Shown here: in pieces, positions 33,501 through 47,000 of the stretch | Layout: every line of letters starts with the position of its first letter | Position numbering within the stretch: position 1 is the stretch's first letter | Source of the DNA: Ricordea florida | Lineage: Eukaryota > Cnidaria > Anthozoa > Corallimorpharia > Ricordeidae | Length of the DNA stretch: 64,000 nt | Assembly: GCA_949710005.1 (NCBI GenBank) | Contig: OX453272.1 | Coordinates: forward strand, 1,209,696-1,273,695 | Direction: 5' to 3' | Made by a program: the position numbers and the translations under genes | Notes under the pieces: model-generated | The model's input: only the letters and a program-made list of their open reading frames with translations | Told to the model about the DNA's origin: nothing | Database searches by the model: none

Positions 33501-36500
33501 TCCTAGCCATCAGAGCCTAACAACAAAGTTAATAATATTTTGTGAAACTAATGCAAACTTAAAATTAAGAACCCAGGAAACCTTTTTTTATTCTGTGGCT
33601 TGATGGCCTGGGCAAAAAAAGATGGAGTTTATCTTTTGCAATAAGATTGTTCCTTGTACGTTCAAGAAAAAGGCTTATCTTTGAGTAAAGCAAGAAGCCC
33701 ATGCTTGAATGTGTAGCTTCTATTTGTTACAAATCTGTTTTCTTTTGAGGGGAATGTGTAGCTGTGTTCTCTACACAATGATAATAAACTATTGTTATAT
33801 GTCTGATTGATTCCTTGGCATTTTCTTTGCTATGTATTGTTTGTGTTTCTTGAGTTAGAAACCGGCCAAATCCTTGCAGTTTTTGTTTTTTAGTTAGGTG
33901 AGGTACAGCTACCTTCATCTGATAAGAACGCGACCACCCAGTTATCCTGTAACCCCTACAAGATACATAAACTGTCCTCTCTAACACTGTTTGCCTACAT
34001 GCGGAGAAATCTGTTTTCTTGACATCTAGAAGAAAAACTGTTTTGCCTAGAAATAGGAAACAAAAGAGACTCCAAAGGCGTCGCTTCCTTGTGTCCCAGT
34101 GGAATATCACTCCAGCAAGCTAAATGCCACACATGTGAAGGAAATGGTAATATCAACCAGTTTAAGTATTTTTGCGTTCGTGAAATCGAACTCGCAGTGA
34201 AATAAAGCCGTTTTCTCTAGACCAACACAGGTGCTCTCAAGCTTATCAGCTTACTGTCTGTAAACAGGGCCGTGTCAATAAACTCAACTTGTACGTTGCT
34301 CAGACAATGGGACCTTGGCTTTCACAGTCATACCTTTATTCACTTTGAAGTATACAAAGCAAGATTCAGAATTTAACTAATAGAAACTGCGATGCATGGC
34401 AGCTTCACGCTTAGTCAGCTTGCTTATTTCTTGAAAAAAAAAAAACTCGCCGAAACTAACACAATCAAATTCCGGCCAGTTGCTCACTACTTTTTTTTCT
34501 TTTCGGCTTCAAGTCCCCGTCGAAAGGTTAATGAAACAAATATTCCTTCTTCAAATTTTCTCTGCGCTTAATGTCATGTCTTGGCGAAATTGCTGTCTGT
34601 TCGCGCTCGCCTCAAAATTCAAATACTGATTGATTAAAATGAGTTCACTTTTTCAGATCACCGCCAAGAAATAAAAACATCCATCCTTTTAATTACACAT
34701 CTAAAGCGAGTTCCTGGCGGCGTAAGGGAAAGTCGTTCATCCAGAAGGGAGATAGTCAATTGCATTCTGTGTGTCGTTATGTCTAGTATTGTTCCTAGCT
34801 TGACTTTTAGTTAACGAGAGCTTTGAACCCATTTCTTTATGAAGCTGCGGCACCCAGCAGCGGCTATTTTATTGCAACGCGTTTTCTCGCATCCATGGAA
34901 ATGCAATACATCTTTTTCATCAGCAGCATTTCCTCTCCATCTCTTTCCTATCTGGGCACTCGCGATACCACAGCTGTTTCCAAAAAGTTCAAGTCAGTAC
35001 AATTTCCCACCCAGCGGATTATTTGGCTACCTATCACGAATTTCTTGTAAGGATAGAGTGTGTGGAAAGTTTCAGCCAAAATAAAATTCCACCTGTTACT
35101 GGGTAATTTTGGGGTTTTCCAGGATATGGTTGCGGAGTAGACATTATTCGTATGGGATTTTCTCTGTTTTTATTTCTTTGTCAAAGACTAACTTGCCTGG
35201 AAAGAAAAGGCTCTTTCGCACGTGTTGTGCTTTGAGATCTTTTGTGCGATTTAGGAGGCCGAGCGACCGTAAATGATCCTCTTATCTTGCCGAAATGCCT
35301 CGGGATATGTGGTTAATTTGAATACAAGAAGTTTTCACCGGCGATGTTTTATGCTTCACTTGAGTTTCAGCGCGCTTTGAAACCACTTTTCGTTTCAATT
35401 CTATAAAATCTTAAAACTATCGCGTATCGAACCGTACTTGCCGTGTGCCGGAATGTAAGTCCTATCACGTCATTTATAATTTCTGACTTAAAACACGGTC
35501 TGGCGCTTTTCAAAGTACTAGACATGCAGTAAATAAACTATGACTATTTCAAATAAAGACAGTAGTCTCGTACCTTGCACGTTTGAAGTGCGAAAGACCA
35601 TCACAGTGTCAACCTTCTTGAATTTAATCGCTGACTATTTAACAGAACGTTTGGTTAACAATAAGCTATCGAAAGGCTTAATTTAATGTCAAAACACCAT
35701 AAGGTACCTCCAAGAATGGTTTATATTTGAAATGAAAACAAGACACAAAATAACAAACAGAACCTTGGCTTCTCTTCGTTGCTTGCCTGTCGGCAGTGAT
35801 TTTACATTATTAAACTTGGCTACGAACCTAGGGGTGGAGAGGAGTAGCATTGATAAAGCAAATAGTGGGAGGATAATGAAACAAATGATAGATGCAAGAT
35901 CATCGAAATATTATGAAAGGTATAATGCAGTTCGACATTTTTTCTTTAACCAGTGGTTCAGCGAATTTATAGACGAGAAGTTAAAATAATTTACCAAGGA
36001 AACGCCGACGAGGGAGATCCAGTCTACAAGGCTAAGCACAGATCTTCTTTGGAGAAAAAGCTTATTACATCTTCCATTACTACTTCTGATACTACTGCAA
36101 TTTCGAAGATGGTCGAATTCCCTTGATTTATTAAGGTGAATCAATATTCTGACCCAATGACCCAAGCTTGGTTGTCGCTTGTGTTTACTGCTAGCTATGG
36201 ATTTTTGATTCTCCAAGGCCGAAATGAAACCATGTTATCCACATATTTACTCCAGGCAATCAAAACAGTCAGATATCCTGGTTAAGAGTTTATTTGCATT
36301 GAGGGCATAGAAAAGGCAGTCATATCGCCCCGGCAAATAAGATATTTTCACAAAACTTGTTTCTTCCTTGTTCCCTGCTATGTTTGACGTAGCTCTTTGT
36401 ACAGCAGTTCATTCTCGAAAGATGCACGTTTTCAATGTGGTCACCTTCCATAAAACATTCAAATTATAGAAATTATACTATAGTAGAAAAGTAACCAAAG

Positions 36501-36980
36501 GAGCTGTTCTCAGTTAAGTTTCTCAAAAAGAAAGAGGAGACAACGACAACAAACCCTGTGACATAATGCTGCAAATTGCAGTAATAAAAATTTCCTTTAC
36601 GTGGCTAGAAGTGGCGTTTTACGCCGAGAACTATGAGACTTACGATATTCACAATTCACTGACAAAAGCAGTGGGTAATACATTAGTACTAGTTGCGGAT
36701 TTTGTTTTTTGCTTTACTCTGAACATAGGATATGTGCGAAATAGAAATAAATCTAAGAATATTAACCTTTCCATTATATACTATACGATTTGGTACATTT
36801 GGCCTTTATCTGTTAGTCAACAGTGAGTACCCCATGTCAGGGGATTGCTGATTAATGCTCAAAGTAAATATAAAACTCAAATATTACTTGACATATCTAC
36901 TCTTAGTATTTGAACTGGCTTGTACTTCTCAAATTTCTTTTCCCCATTTCATTTTGTTATTTCGTCCCTGTTTTAAGGTT
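15600..36980. other. Long gene-poor region downstream of FoxL2
   Basis: I see no recognisable protein domain, RNA gene or transposon coding remnant across about 21 kb. The open frames are short, mostly under 100 codons, often start at TTG or GTG, and have no family motif. Short homopolymer and A/T runs occur throughout. A T-rich splice-acceptor-like stretch ends at 21,088 and another near 23,931, but neither leads into a recognisable exon. Unrecognised frames include minus 28,607-28,822, a Lys/Cys-rich stretch with CKCKQRC, and plus 31,268-31,558. Given the neighbouring gene this may be regulatory DNA, which is inference. Confidence 0.5.
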
Positions 36981-37063
36981 CTGGTCGTTGTATTCATGGG
37001 CTCATATAAATAAATCTCTAGACTGTAAAAATGTTTGCAGTAATTAATTTCTTACACGTTATT

Positions 37064-37945
37064 CTATGAACGTGGTTGAGCTTCGAACGTGTGCTTGTCT
37101 GGCGGGCTCCAGTATGGATAATGGTGAACTGCTGGATGTTCGGTCTGCCGGCGACAGCCGACACCGGTCATCGCCACGGTTCCGTACCCACATTGGTTAT
37201 TGACAGGGTTCTGAATTTGTGTGGAGTATTGCGTACCTGTGTATGTGCTTACGGGAACACCAACAGTGGATGCCATGTTCATGTACGGAGATACATAACC
37301 CGGAGGGACTCTGGACGTTTGCGGGTTGCAGGAGTAGGCCGAAAGAGGACCAGCAGGCTGCCCAGTTCGCCAAGGTCCCGCTGCTGCGGCTGCAGCAGAC
37401 ACACTCTGAACTTGGTGGTTATATGTCGGCCACTTAGGAGCAAGTTGATAGTTCCCGTATGGGCCAGCACGCGGATCTGCCAACATACCGTTAGTGTGCG
37501 GCAGAGCCGGTTGGCGGTATGGTCTCTTCATGCGGCGACGTCGCCTGTAGTTTCCTTTCTCAAACATGTCCTCGCAGGCTGGATCTAAGGTCCAGTAGTT
37601 ACCCTTTCTTTCACCGCCTCCTTCACGAGGCACTTTTATGAAGCATTCGTTGAGCGACAAGTTATGTCTGATGGAGTTCTGCCAACCCTTCTTGTTCTTC
37701 TCGTAGAACGGAAACTTGCTGATAATGTACTGGTAAATTCCATTGAGGGTTAACCGCTTTTCTGAAGACTCTCGAATCGCCATCGCAATCAGTGCGACAT
37801 ACGAGTAAGGAGGTTTGACGTTTGGGTCTTTCGCTGAATCCTTGTTCTCGGTTTTGTCGCTTTCCCCAGGACTCGAGGCACTGTCGTCCTTGTTATGTTC
37901 CGGCTCATAGCTGCCGAGCTGCTGTTCATGGTTTGCTGAAGCCAT
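37064..37945 (-). CDS. foxl2: FoxL2 forkhead transcription factor
   Basis: The gene encodes a 293-residue nuclear DNA-binding protein on one exon. Residues 1-43 are acidic and Ser-rich. The forkhead domain spans about 44-137, with [17 protein letters not shown], the recognition helix [10 protein letters not shown] at 90-99, and the wing segment [19 protein letters not shown]. It ends in [14 protein letters not shown], a basic nuclear-localisation stretch that is a hallmark of FoxL2. A short poly-Ala run lies at 184-189, where vertebrate FOXL2 has a longer one. The Tyr/Pro-rich C-terminus has no further domain I recognise. The start is an ATG with AAAATGG context. Vertebrate FOXL2 is also single-exon, at about 376 residues. 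In animals FoxL2 governs ovarian and other cell fates, while its role in cnidarians is less settled. No pseudogene lesion is visible. The nearest recognisable genes or elements are more than 17 kb away on either side. Confidence 0.96.
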   Translation of the reverse strand: MASANHEQQLGSYEPEHNKDDSASSPGESDKTENKDSAKDPNVKPPYSYVALIAMAIRESSEKRLTLNGIYQYIISKFPFYEKNKKGWQNSIRHNLSLNECFIKVPREGGGERKGNYWTLDPACEDMFEKGNYRRRRRMKRPYRQPALPHTNGMLADPRAGPYGNYQLAPKWPTYNHQVQSVSAAAAAAGPWRTGQPAGPLSAYSCNPQTSRVPPGYVSPYMNMASTVGVPVSTYTGTQYSTQIQNPVNNQCGYGTVAMTGVGCRRQTEHPAVHHYPYWSPPDKHTFEAQPRS

Positions 37946-38000
37946 TTTGCTTGTGTGTGACGGAGTTAATTCTGAAGTGTTGGAGGCTGTTCTGTGGCAA

Positions 38001-38010
38001 TAATATATAA
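38001..38010 (-). promoter_or_regulatory. Possible TATA box of foxl2
   Basis: On the minus strand TTATATATTA lies about 56-65 bases upstream of the foxl2 ATG. That spacing would allow a short leader of about 30 bases. A CCACAG just downstream could instead be a splice acceptor, so the leader may be spliced. The region is AT-rich, so chance occurrence is quite possible. Confidence 0.3.
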
Positions 38011-41000
38011 ATTAGAAATTCTAAAGACTGTTTGGTGTTTGTCTTGTCGTTGTGACATTTGATTGGCTCACCTATTCATTATCTATCACTTTCTATAAAT
38101 ATCCTGACATCACGCTATCTTTTGTTCATCGGACCAATCATTATGCTCTTTACAAAGCGTCAATTGATTCATTTATTTGTCTGGTAGCAATGCGACCACC
38201 TACTCTGGCAGCTGTTTCTCCTCCGTTTAGGCCCTTAATTGTTTCTATCCATTCACTTGTATTATTTACTCTTTCTATGCCAAATTCCGTGTACCTTCCA
38301 CCGGCCCCAGCTGAAGTGTACAGTTTTCCTCACTAATTTGACTCCTGTTGTATATTTACACTCAAGGTGCGAAAATATTTTCCCGTTATCTTCGAGGAGG
38401 AGCGAAAAGTGAAACTCTCTCCCCCACACCCATAGTTAACACCTGGTACGCGGATATACCAATCAGAGTGAAGCAATAGGCAGATGAAGGGTATTGAAAG
38501 GCACAAAGCAATTCACATGTTGTCTGGCCCAAGTGCAGGCTATTTAGCTTTAATTATACGATGTAGATTTTATTTTTTATTATTACAAACTACCCGCTGT
38601 GCCGCTTTTTACCCGATAATGCAGCCCCACGCTGGGGTTCTATACCATGCAAATGCGCTTTGCTATTTCTACGAAAACAACATGACAAAACCGAAAGACA
38701 CAGGCCCATATTTCTCTCCACCTGTGCTCAGTGCGACTGATAGACAACTGATCCAGATTGCTAAGGAAGGCGCAAACTATCCCCAAATTCGACTCAAAAC
38801 GTGAAACCCTTATCGTGTGCGCGAACTGACTTGATTAGAAATACCCGAGTTGAGTCAACGGGTTTTCTTTATTGTGATAGTGGTGCTCGTTGATAAGCAC
38901 AAAATACTCATTTTCCCGCAGACAAGGACGAGCTGAGTATTATTATTTTCCCAGGTTTTAATTACAGTTTAGAGTTACTGCAATATCATGAAACCCCCAA
39001 AAGTAAATATTTCGCGAAGCCCTCTCGAACTGATTACAATATTTGCTAGTTCTATTAGGATTTGTATACATTCAAAATGTTTATTCAAACGAGTTGTTAA
39101 AGATTTATAATTCATTGTAAACAAACAATTTTTAGCGTGCAAGGGGCATTTCCTTAAGACTTACAACAAAATGTTCAAATCCCTGATGAACTCGAAGAAA
39201 TTTCTCAAAGTTGCTGCGCCTGTCTTAGTTTCTTGTTTTTCTCCACCGGAAATCGAATAGCTAGGATTCTCGAATTTCGCGTTCAATCTCGGAAAATGAA
39301 ATTCAAAGGTCAAATTCTCTTTGCGACACCATGTTCATCTCTTATGCTTCTTATCAGATCGTAGCAAATTGTTTGTCTTTGTAATTGTACAGCGGCGAAG
39401 GTGATCTTGTCTCAGAAATTTAAAATTCTGAGTAAAACGGGAGACAGGAGCAGGGCTGATATTCTGGAAAAAGTGACAAAAAACAGCTGTGTTTTCTGAA
39501 TTAAAATGCCGCAATCACGCGAAGCTCTCTTCAAGAAACCATGATATCTTTGATTTGATGAGAGAAAATAAATTCAAAGGCGCTGATAGCTTTTCGATGG
39601 AAACAAAATAAATTTTAACCCAATAGATTTTTTCGCTTTAGTTATTCCTCAAAGATTCAATTACCTTTCTTCCGTGACTTGGTCTCGATTAAATTAGCAC
39701 TTCCCCGAGCAGAGCGACGGAGATTGTTCTCTTAACTATATCTATCTCAAACGACTTTATCCCGTCAGGTAAAGTTGAGATTGCTATGAAGCGTTTCAAG
39801 ACACGACTGAGGTCACCCTGATATGTGCTCTACGGGTTGTACTCCTACTGTCCTCGCTAGACATAATTGTTTCTTCGTTCAGCCGCCATGATTGGCCAGC
39901 CGTCAATTTATTGCCCTATTATTTACATCTGAAACAACAGTTGTCTTCGATCGCGTGGGATTTTATTGAAATGCGCTTCATGTTAAAGTTAGTGCATTAG
40001 TGCGCTCGAAGAGTAATAAGCCGGTTCAGACCGACCTTTTTTCGATATTCTGATTATACGGTACTGAAGTACACTCTTCCTGGGTAGGTAATCCTACGTT
40101 CCGGCTGTGAAAATAGTTGAAAGAATCCGCGGAAGTTTATCTGTTAACCCGCTGCTTCTGTTTACCAAACTAATCTAAATTTCACGGCAGGATGGTGATT
40201 ATGTATTCGCAGCGTTTATTGCATTTATGTTTTGTCAAACCTCCGTGTTGACAGCTTTGCCCATGGCGGGAACACGATAATTAAGTGACAAGCGCTTGAA
40301 ATGAAGGAAACTTTCGGGGCACAACCGATCGTGTTAAAGTCCTACTAATCTGAAGCACTTGAGCCAACAGCTTTTGCCGTTTGACGGAAAAACCCTCGAG
40401 TGCTGATTTCAGCTTTTAGGCGGACTTGTTTGATCACAGGAAGCTTTTGAAATGTTTACCCGTTTCCATTGTTGTTATTCCTCAATTGCCAGTGTTATGG
40501 TTATTTAGGACCGTGGTTCAGGAACAACATTTCATCTTTTTGCAAGACCTCATTATATTGATAACACGAAGGTAAAGATCAGCTGTTTGCTAAACGATTA
40601 ATAAGCGCAAACCTTGAAACGCCACTGTATAATAGCATTTTCTTTCTACGCCAATAGCGAAAAGAGCGCGATCGATGCTGTTATCTAAATTTCTCGAAAG
40701 TTCAAATTAAATGTCAGTTAATCCTGTGTCAGGGTGCGGAGTTCCTCACATGCAGCGCAGAGACAGACTAAACTTGTGAAAATACTCTCTGATAGCTTGT
40801 TTGTTTACACAAGTCAATAATGATGCTGTCAACATGTTACCCGTCTTTACCTACGCTTATCAGCCGCCGTTAAACTCATCCGTTCCGGTGAGCTTTCAAA
40901 CCACTTCAGCAGTCCCTGAGGCCGTTAAAAAGCGACACTCTCCGATGTCGGTACCATCTACCGAGACCCCTGAGTAGAAACCCGATAAATCTTGGTTTGG

Positions 41001-44000
41001 CTTTTTCCCGAATCTGCTTTGCGTTCAGCGTCTAAGAACGTGGTCGCGTTTTTCTTTTTTCTTTCCCTTAATACTTATTATTCATGATTTTCGCGTTGTA
41101 GACACCTTTGCTTCTTTAGGCAGGTAAAGCTCATTAAAGACGCTTACGGCGTGAAAAACACGTGTAGCTGCGCGGTTATTTCTTCACCCAAAGGCAAACA
41201 AACAAATTTTACAATATCGAAAGATACGACAAAAATGTTGTGGGCCAAGCTGGGGTCGTACCGGTTGAATACTATGCTTCCATGAATGCAATTCACATTA
41301 AAGTAAACACACGTCAGATAGATCGATCGACTAGCAACTTATTGTTTTATCGATAAAAAAAAGAATACTGCACTTGCCGATACGTTGAATATTAATGATA
41401 TTCTCCTTACATAGAAACCGATGAGCATATCATCAAATCGAGAACCACGAGCTCTAAATTGTTTTTATAATCTCCAAGTCTAACGTCAATAACCCGTGTA
41501 AATGTAAGTCTAAACAATAAAAATGTTTACAAACAGAATTTCCTGCTCTTGAGTACCTTTTTTTACCTTCCCGTGTAACGAATAAGAGATAAACTGTAAA
41601 TTGATCTTTCGGGTAAAATGTTTTCGATTCTTTTGCACGACCTATGATAGTCAGGAGAGAATGGATAAAGGCCACGGCTAGCTCTATCCTTGCTTCTCAG
41701 TTGCTCCTATGTGAAGGCTAGGTACGATTCGAAATGCAAACTTTAAGGCTTTGCAGAGCATCGCCCATTGTAAACCCATGAAGGCACCAAACAAGCCCCG
41801 ACTGCTCATCTGTCCTTTTCGCGATCAGTGCAATGTTTTGATTGTAATTAGCACTGCTGTTAAAGAATAATCTTTCTCGGATTTACGCTCCATTGAAACA
41901 ATGAAAACGTACGAATATATTTGCGTGTCAGTGCCCTGTGGTTTCCCAATACTGAATTTGTTTTGCTTGAGTGCTAGTCCCATACATTGCACTCCAACCA
42001 AAATGAAATCTTACGATCAGTCGTCACGTTTAATCGCAAATTTTTAGGGAACTCACCTGTCCAATGTCCACATTTCAAAACTTGAAGCCCGTCTGAAAAC
42101 AGCGCTTGTCAACAGTTTCATTCAAATAGCCAACCCTGGTTAGCGATTAATTATTCACGGTTCCTTTGGTAGAAAGCGGTTTTTGTCACTGCGAAGTTCA
42201 AGGTCCTTTCCACCTAACAGTTTTATAGCTAACTCACGGTTAAATACCCGTACCTCGACAACGGATCCGCCTAAATAGAAGTGTCACGATATATTGATAT
42301 TGGTGCGAATATGCGTTCACTGTTTTCTAAAGTCACAAAAAGCACAATGCCTGTTTGTAGAGAGGGAACCCTGACGGCTCTCGCTGCGTTTGAAAACGCT
42401 CCTAGTTCGCCAACCAATAAAAGCAGAGAAAACAAGAAAAACGCTTAAATTTCGAGATTCAGTAGACAATTACATGCTGTTTCTTTGCCCCTGTACTTTT
42501 CAAAGGGCTTGATACCCCCGCTGAGGCAGTATCTATTATGGACACCGTCACGCAATTCTGCAAAGCTGGAAAGTAATTTGAATAACTTTTTTGTTCTCTG
42601 ATCTTATGCCATATGAAATGTATACTACTGCATTTTTTTCTGTGAGCGTATTATTTTGGGAACCGTCCAGCGAATTAATGTTGCACTGTTGTTTGACCTA
42701 ATTTCGATAAGTTTATTGTTAGAAAACAGTCATAATAAGTTATAATAACCAGGCTGTTAACTCATGTCACTTTTACGTGGTGAAATTCGATGGTTTGATG
42801 GCGGGACAGTGACTAATATTAGAAGACAGTACTGTGTGTCGATGTGGGTGATCGTTAGCCAGTGGAAAACGGTTGCCACGAATATTTGTGTCAATAGCCC
42901 TCTCCTTGACTGCTTGTTGTTATTCTAGCCTGTTAGTTTTTCACTGTTATCTTCTCCCCTTTCACCATGTTATCAGCTCTCAGTGAAAAGATCAGTGAGA
43001 TCTTAGGCAGGGGCTAAAAAGGAGGTGCTGACTTCTTGGCCAATTTCTCATTTCCCTTCAGATATCACATTTGATGAGAAGGGCGTCGTAGCTTATCAAC
43101 AAGCTCGTGTTTGTTTACAAAGTTAGAATTGGTCTAGTCAACGCCATAGACAAAGCGGTTAAATCTGTGAGGTATTCTCAAGTATGCGGTTCATTCCATG
43201 ATTTTGAAAGAACGTTTACAAGGAGATCCCGAGTCGATGATTCGCCAAAACCTAGCATTCTCCACGCGACTAACTTATCCACCATATTCTGCAAGGTAGA
43301 ACTGAATGGCCATGCCCTGACCTGACTTATTTTCCGCTTCTGTTATAAACATATCGCTTTGTTTTACGTTTGGTGCTATGCTATCAGTGAGTGTGTTATC
43401 AGTCGTCAACTGGGTCAGTTTGTGATCAACTTTGCCCAATAACTTGATATGTTTTTGCTCCTCCCTCCATTTTTTTCTGAATTTTCTTTGCTTCTGATAA
43501 GATGAGAACATTGAGATAACTCGGGACGCTTTCAAGTGGTCCAGTATCTTAGCATCCTTTCTTTGAGGCTTTCCAAAAATACCTCGTAATGCCGAGATAG
43601 TTGAACTTTCTAAGCGTTATCGGTATGTGAGCTCTTTGGTCCCCCACGTTACAGTGACAAGATAAAATTGGTTCGATGCCTAGTCAGGTTGATTTACTTA
43701 ATCTAATTGAATACTGAACCCTGAAATTTCTTGAAGAGAGAAATATCGTACTTTAGTGGACCTAAACTTTGGAAAATCACTATGTTTTATCGCAACTGCT
43801 GAAAAACCTACCCCAAAGAATTCAATCTATGTAAGACACTCTTGATGTCGTTGGTCCCCTTTGAAGTTTCCGGTCGAGAGATTACGAATTATCGACACTT
43901 CATGATAACACCGCACAACTCGACTATCCCATGTCTAGGATTTTATCACGTCCAAAAAGACGAATTGATCTTACCCCGCTAGGTTCACAGGCATTGTGAG

Positions 44001-47000
44001 TTACGCAACAAGACTGCCAGTCCCCTTCATAATAGAAGTTTTGTTTACGTTTGGTCAACAGTTCATTACGAGAATTTGCCTTTTGCCCATTCTCTTTGTT
44101 TTCTGCCATTCGGGGCGTTCCGTGATTGTCCCGTACAAGTACAAAATGTCGCAATTTGTTCCCACGGTAAAATTTGAATAACGGGTGAAAGAAAACCATT
44201 GACACCCTGAATCAAATTTACGGCTTTCTCTTTGTAATTCATTCAGCACTACAGAAGGAAACTAATTTAATTGTGTTAAGACAGCCCCTGTTGAAGTTTA
44301 TTACTTATCCGTTATTAAAGAAACTACTTCTTTACAATTACCACTTCAAGCGAACAAAACCTTAAGACGTGCCAGTAACTCAGACTTAAAGTTGTGGTCA
44401 ATTTAAGTTCGATTATTTTCCTTGTTAGTCTCGATTTGGAAGTGAAAGTCCCACAAGCACGTGTTTCCTTGAACAGCTGACACGCCTAACAGGTGTGTGA
44501 AGTGTGATATGAGACGAATTGGTATAATTTGTCATGAACTGGCATTGTTCACAGCGCATTTTTTAACACATCCGTGTTGCCTTCTATTGTTTTTCCGCTC
44601 GCTCTCTATTCTCGCGCTTACATCTGTAAGTTTGTTTGCAATATAATTGCAATATATTCAACGCAACAACACCGGTTCATCCTCATTTGCTCAAGAGACT
44701 TTGACTACTTTCCTATGGCTTGCAGCTTTCACTGGGTTTCCTTATGTAAGACAGCCAGACAGTCAGTCGAAGGTTCTCCATTGTAGATGTCCTTTCTTCT
44801 TTTTTTCTTTTTCTTTTTTCTTTTTCGGCTCACTTAAACTGTTTGTTGTGCGTTGAAAGCAGTTTGCAAGGCTTTTGCTTTTTTTATAGTCCTGCTCGCT
44901 TTGTTGTGTCGCGAAAGACCTCGGTGGTTTTTGCTTCAGCGACTATGTTGGTCAGCTTCGGCCAACATCATCCGAGTTTAGTTTGAACGACAAGCATTGC
45001 AATCTCGAGAGAATTTTCTTTCATTTACAATAGCAGGTACGCCGTATACTTTACGGTGTTCTCTCTTTTTCTGTCTGCCACCTAACCCATTCTAAGGCTA
45101 GTTTCTTTGATTGAACTCCCACATTCCTTTCGTTATTTAACAATGGCCTCTTAACCAGGTGAAGTGTGAAGTGTGGTGTTAATGATTAATAGGCTGATAG
45201 ATAGTAATTCCACTTAACCAACAAACTGTTGGATCTCTATTTAAAGCCAATTGCATTGCGAATTGACAAACTTGTTATGCTTTAATCTAAACGTCATTTG
45301 TCAACAAGTGTTAATCCGCGGTCTTTTAAGGGTAGCCAAGTCTACGAGTTCAATGAATACCTTTACGATCTCTTCAGTTAGAGCCGAAATAAATAACCTC
45401 TTTAGTCTAATAAAGTAACAATGCCACAAATGGTGTACGGTGGTGACAGCTTTCTGCTCAAATACAATGCCCCAATCTTTCCAGGTTTTGATATCGGCTG
45501 CACTACCTTGAGATAAATGAAGACTGTCTGCTTTTCTGTACAACGAAGCTGCTTTGAACAAGTTGTGCGTCAAGCTAGTTCGCTGCGACAGCTCTATTAG
45601 GATTAGCTTATTTTGTTGACAACTAGACTATTTCTCAAATATTTCTTTTATATGGCCAAGGGTAGATTAAACAGTTTCCATCTCATACGCGTAAATAGAA
45701 TCCACAACGGGAAAATATCTTCACTCTATTTACGTTTGCAAAATAAACAATCGAAATGTTCTGAAAATAACAACTGCCAACCACAAAGCTATAAAATAAA
45801 AATTCTGATCGCATCTCGCTAGCATAGTACGAAAACTTACCTAAAACTGTCTCTTGAGCAAGCACAGTACCAACTGGAATACAATCTGAAGTGAAGCCTG
45901 AATGGGCACTCTGCCTTCTTAAATCAAAGTTGATTAAATATTTATACTTTTAAAATATTTGATATCGTTTTAAAGGTATTTTATTTGTACAAATACTCAT
46001 GAAATATTCAGGCCTATCCACCGCGCTTCCCCGACATGGCTAACGTAAACATAATACAAACTTACCCCCACCTGCTGGGACCTCTTTCAAATCGAGATTC
46101 TCCTCTTTTACGGAGAACAAAGGTATACGGTCGGTTTTGTTTCGTTTAAAAATACGTGTTTGTCTTGACTACATTAACAATTTATTCCATTCGAGCAGCT
46201 TTTTCTCTTCCGGTTTCTTTCTAGTGAGAAAGAAGTTCAATGGTGCGTTCTTTACGTGCAAGTGTCAATTATTTTCAGATTTGAGCGTTTCTAGATAAGT
46301 GTCTATCTTGAGTATATGTGCATGAAGCAATTGCGAGCCAAAATTAAGCTTCTTATGTACCTGCGTTTTTAAGTTTTTTGTTTCTCCGTGTGGAAGTCTC
46401 CTGAGTTTCTATTGTCAAGACACTTGACCAGTGATTTATTTATAATTGTCGAAGCTACAGCCTTATTGCCGCCAACTTCATTTACTGTACAACAGCTTCT
46501 ACCCTTTAACGCAAAAAAGCGGATAAGAAGAACAATAGCATCCCAAACATTTCCCGCTTACAAAGGCGAAGTGTAAAACTTCGATAGCACTAATGTTTAT
46601 ATTTTCCGTGTTGCCTATCTCGTGGTTTTTAACCAGTGCTCACAATATTTATTTGCTTTTCATCGACTGGTGCTTGGCGCTCAAGAGCCTTTTGTCGCGA
46701 ATAAACTTTCTATCCTTTGGAATCTTAGAGCTTCCTTCCTTATCCCTCACCTTTTTATCCCTTCAATGCCGAGAAGACAAGTCACAAGAGGTACGAATTT
46801 CTCCAATTTTTTTTTTGATTCCCTGGTACAATTTTAAGGTCGTTTAAGAAAAGCTTTCTTTCAAAACAAACCTAATTGCTCACAACAAACGATTTTACCC
46901 GAGTCTTCTCTAGTAGGCACAATTATGGTTACGGACATATATTTTTGTAAATTGTTTATCAAAACTTCAAATTAAATAGCAGTGAAGAGATCACCGTTCA

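Noticed and set aside
33727-34110. 127-codon minus-strand frame
   Set aside because: No motif, signal peptide or homology that I recognise. The size is within chance for 64 kb on six frames.
37076-37588. 170-codon plus-strand frame over foxl2
   Set aside because: It is antisense to the forkhead gene and has no domain of its own.
39116-39128. Forkhead binding site TGTAAACAAACA as a foxl2 autoregulatory element
   Set aside because: Such sites are common by chance in AT-rich DNA, and nothing else marks this as an enhancer.
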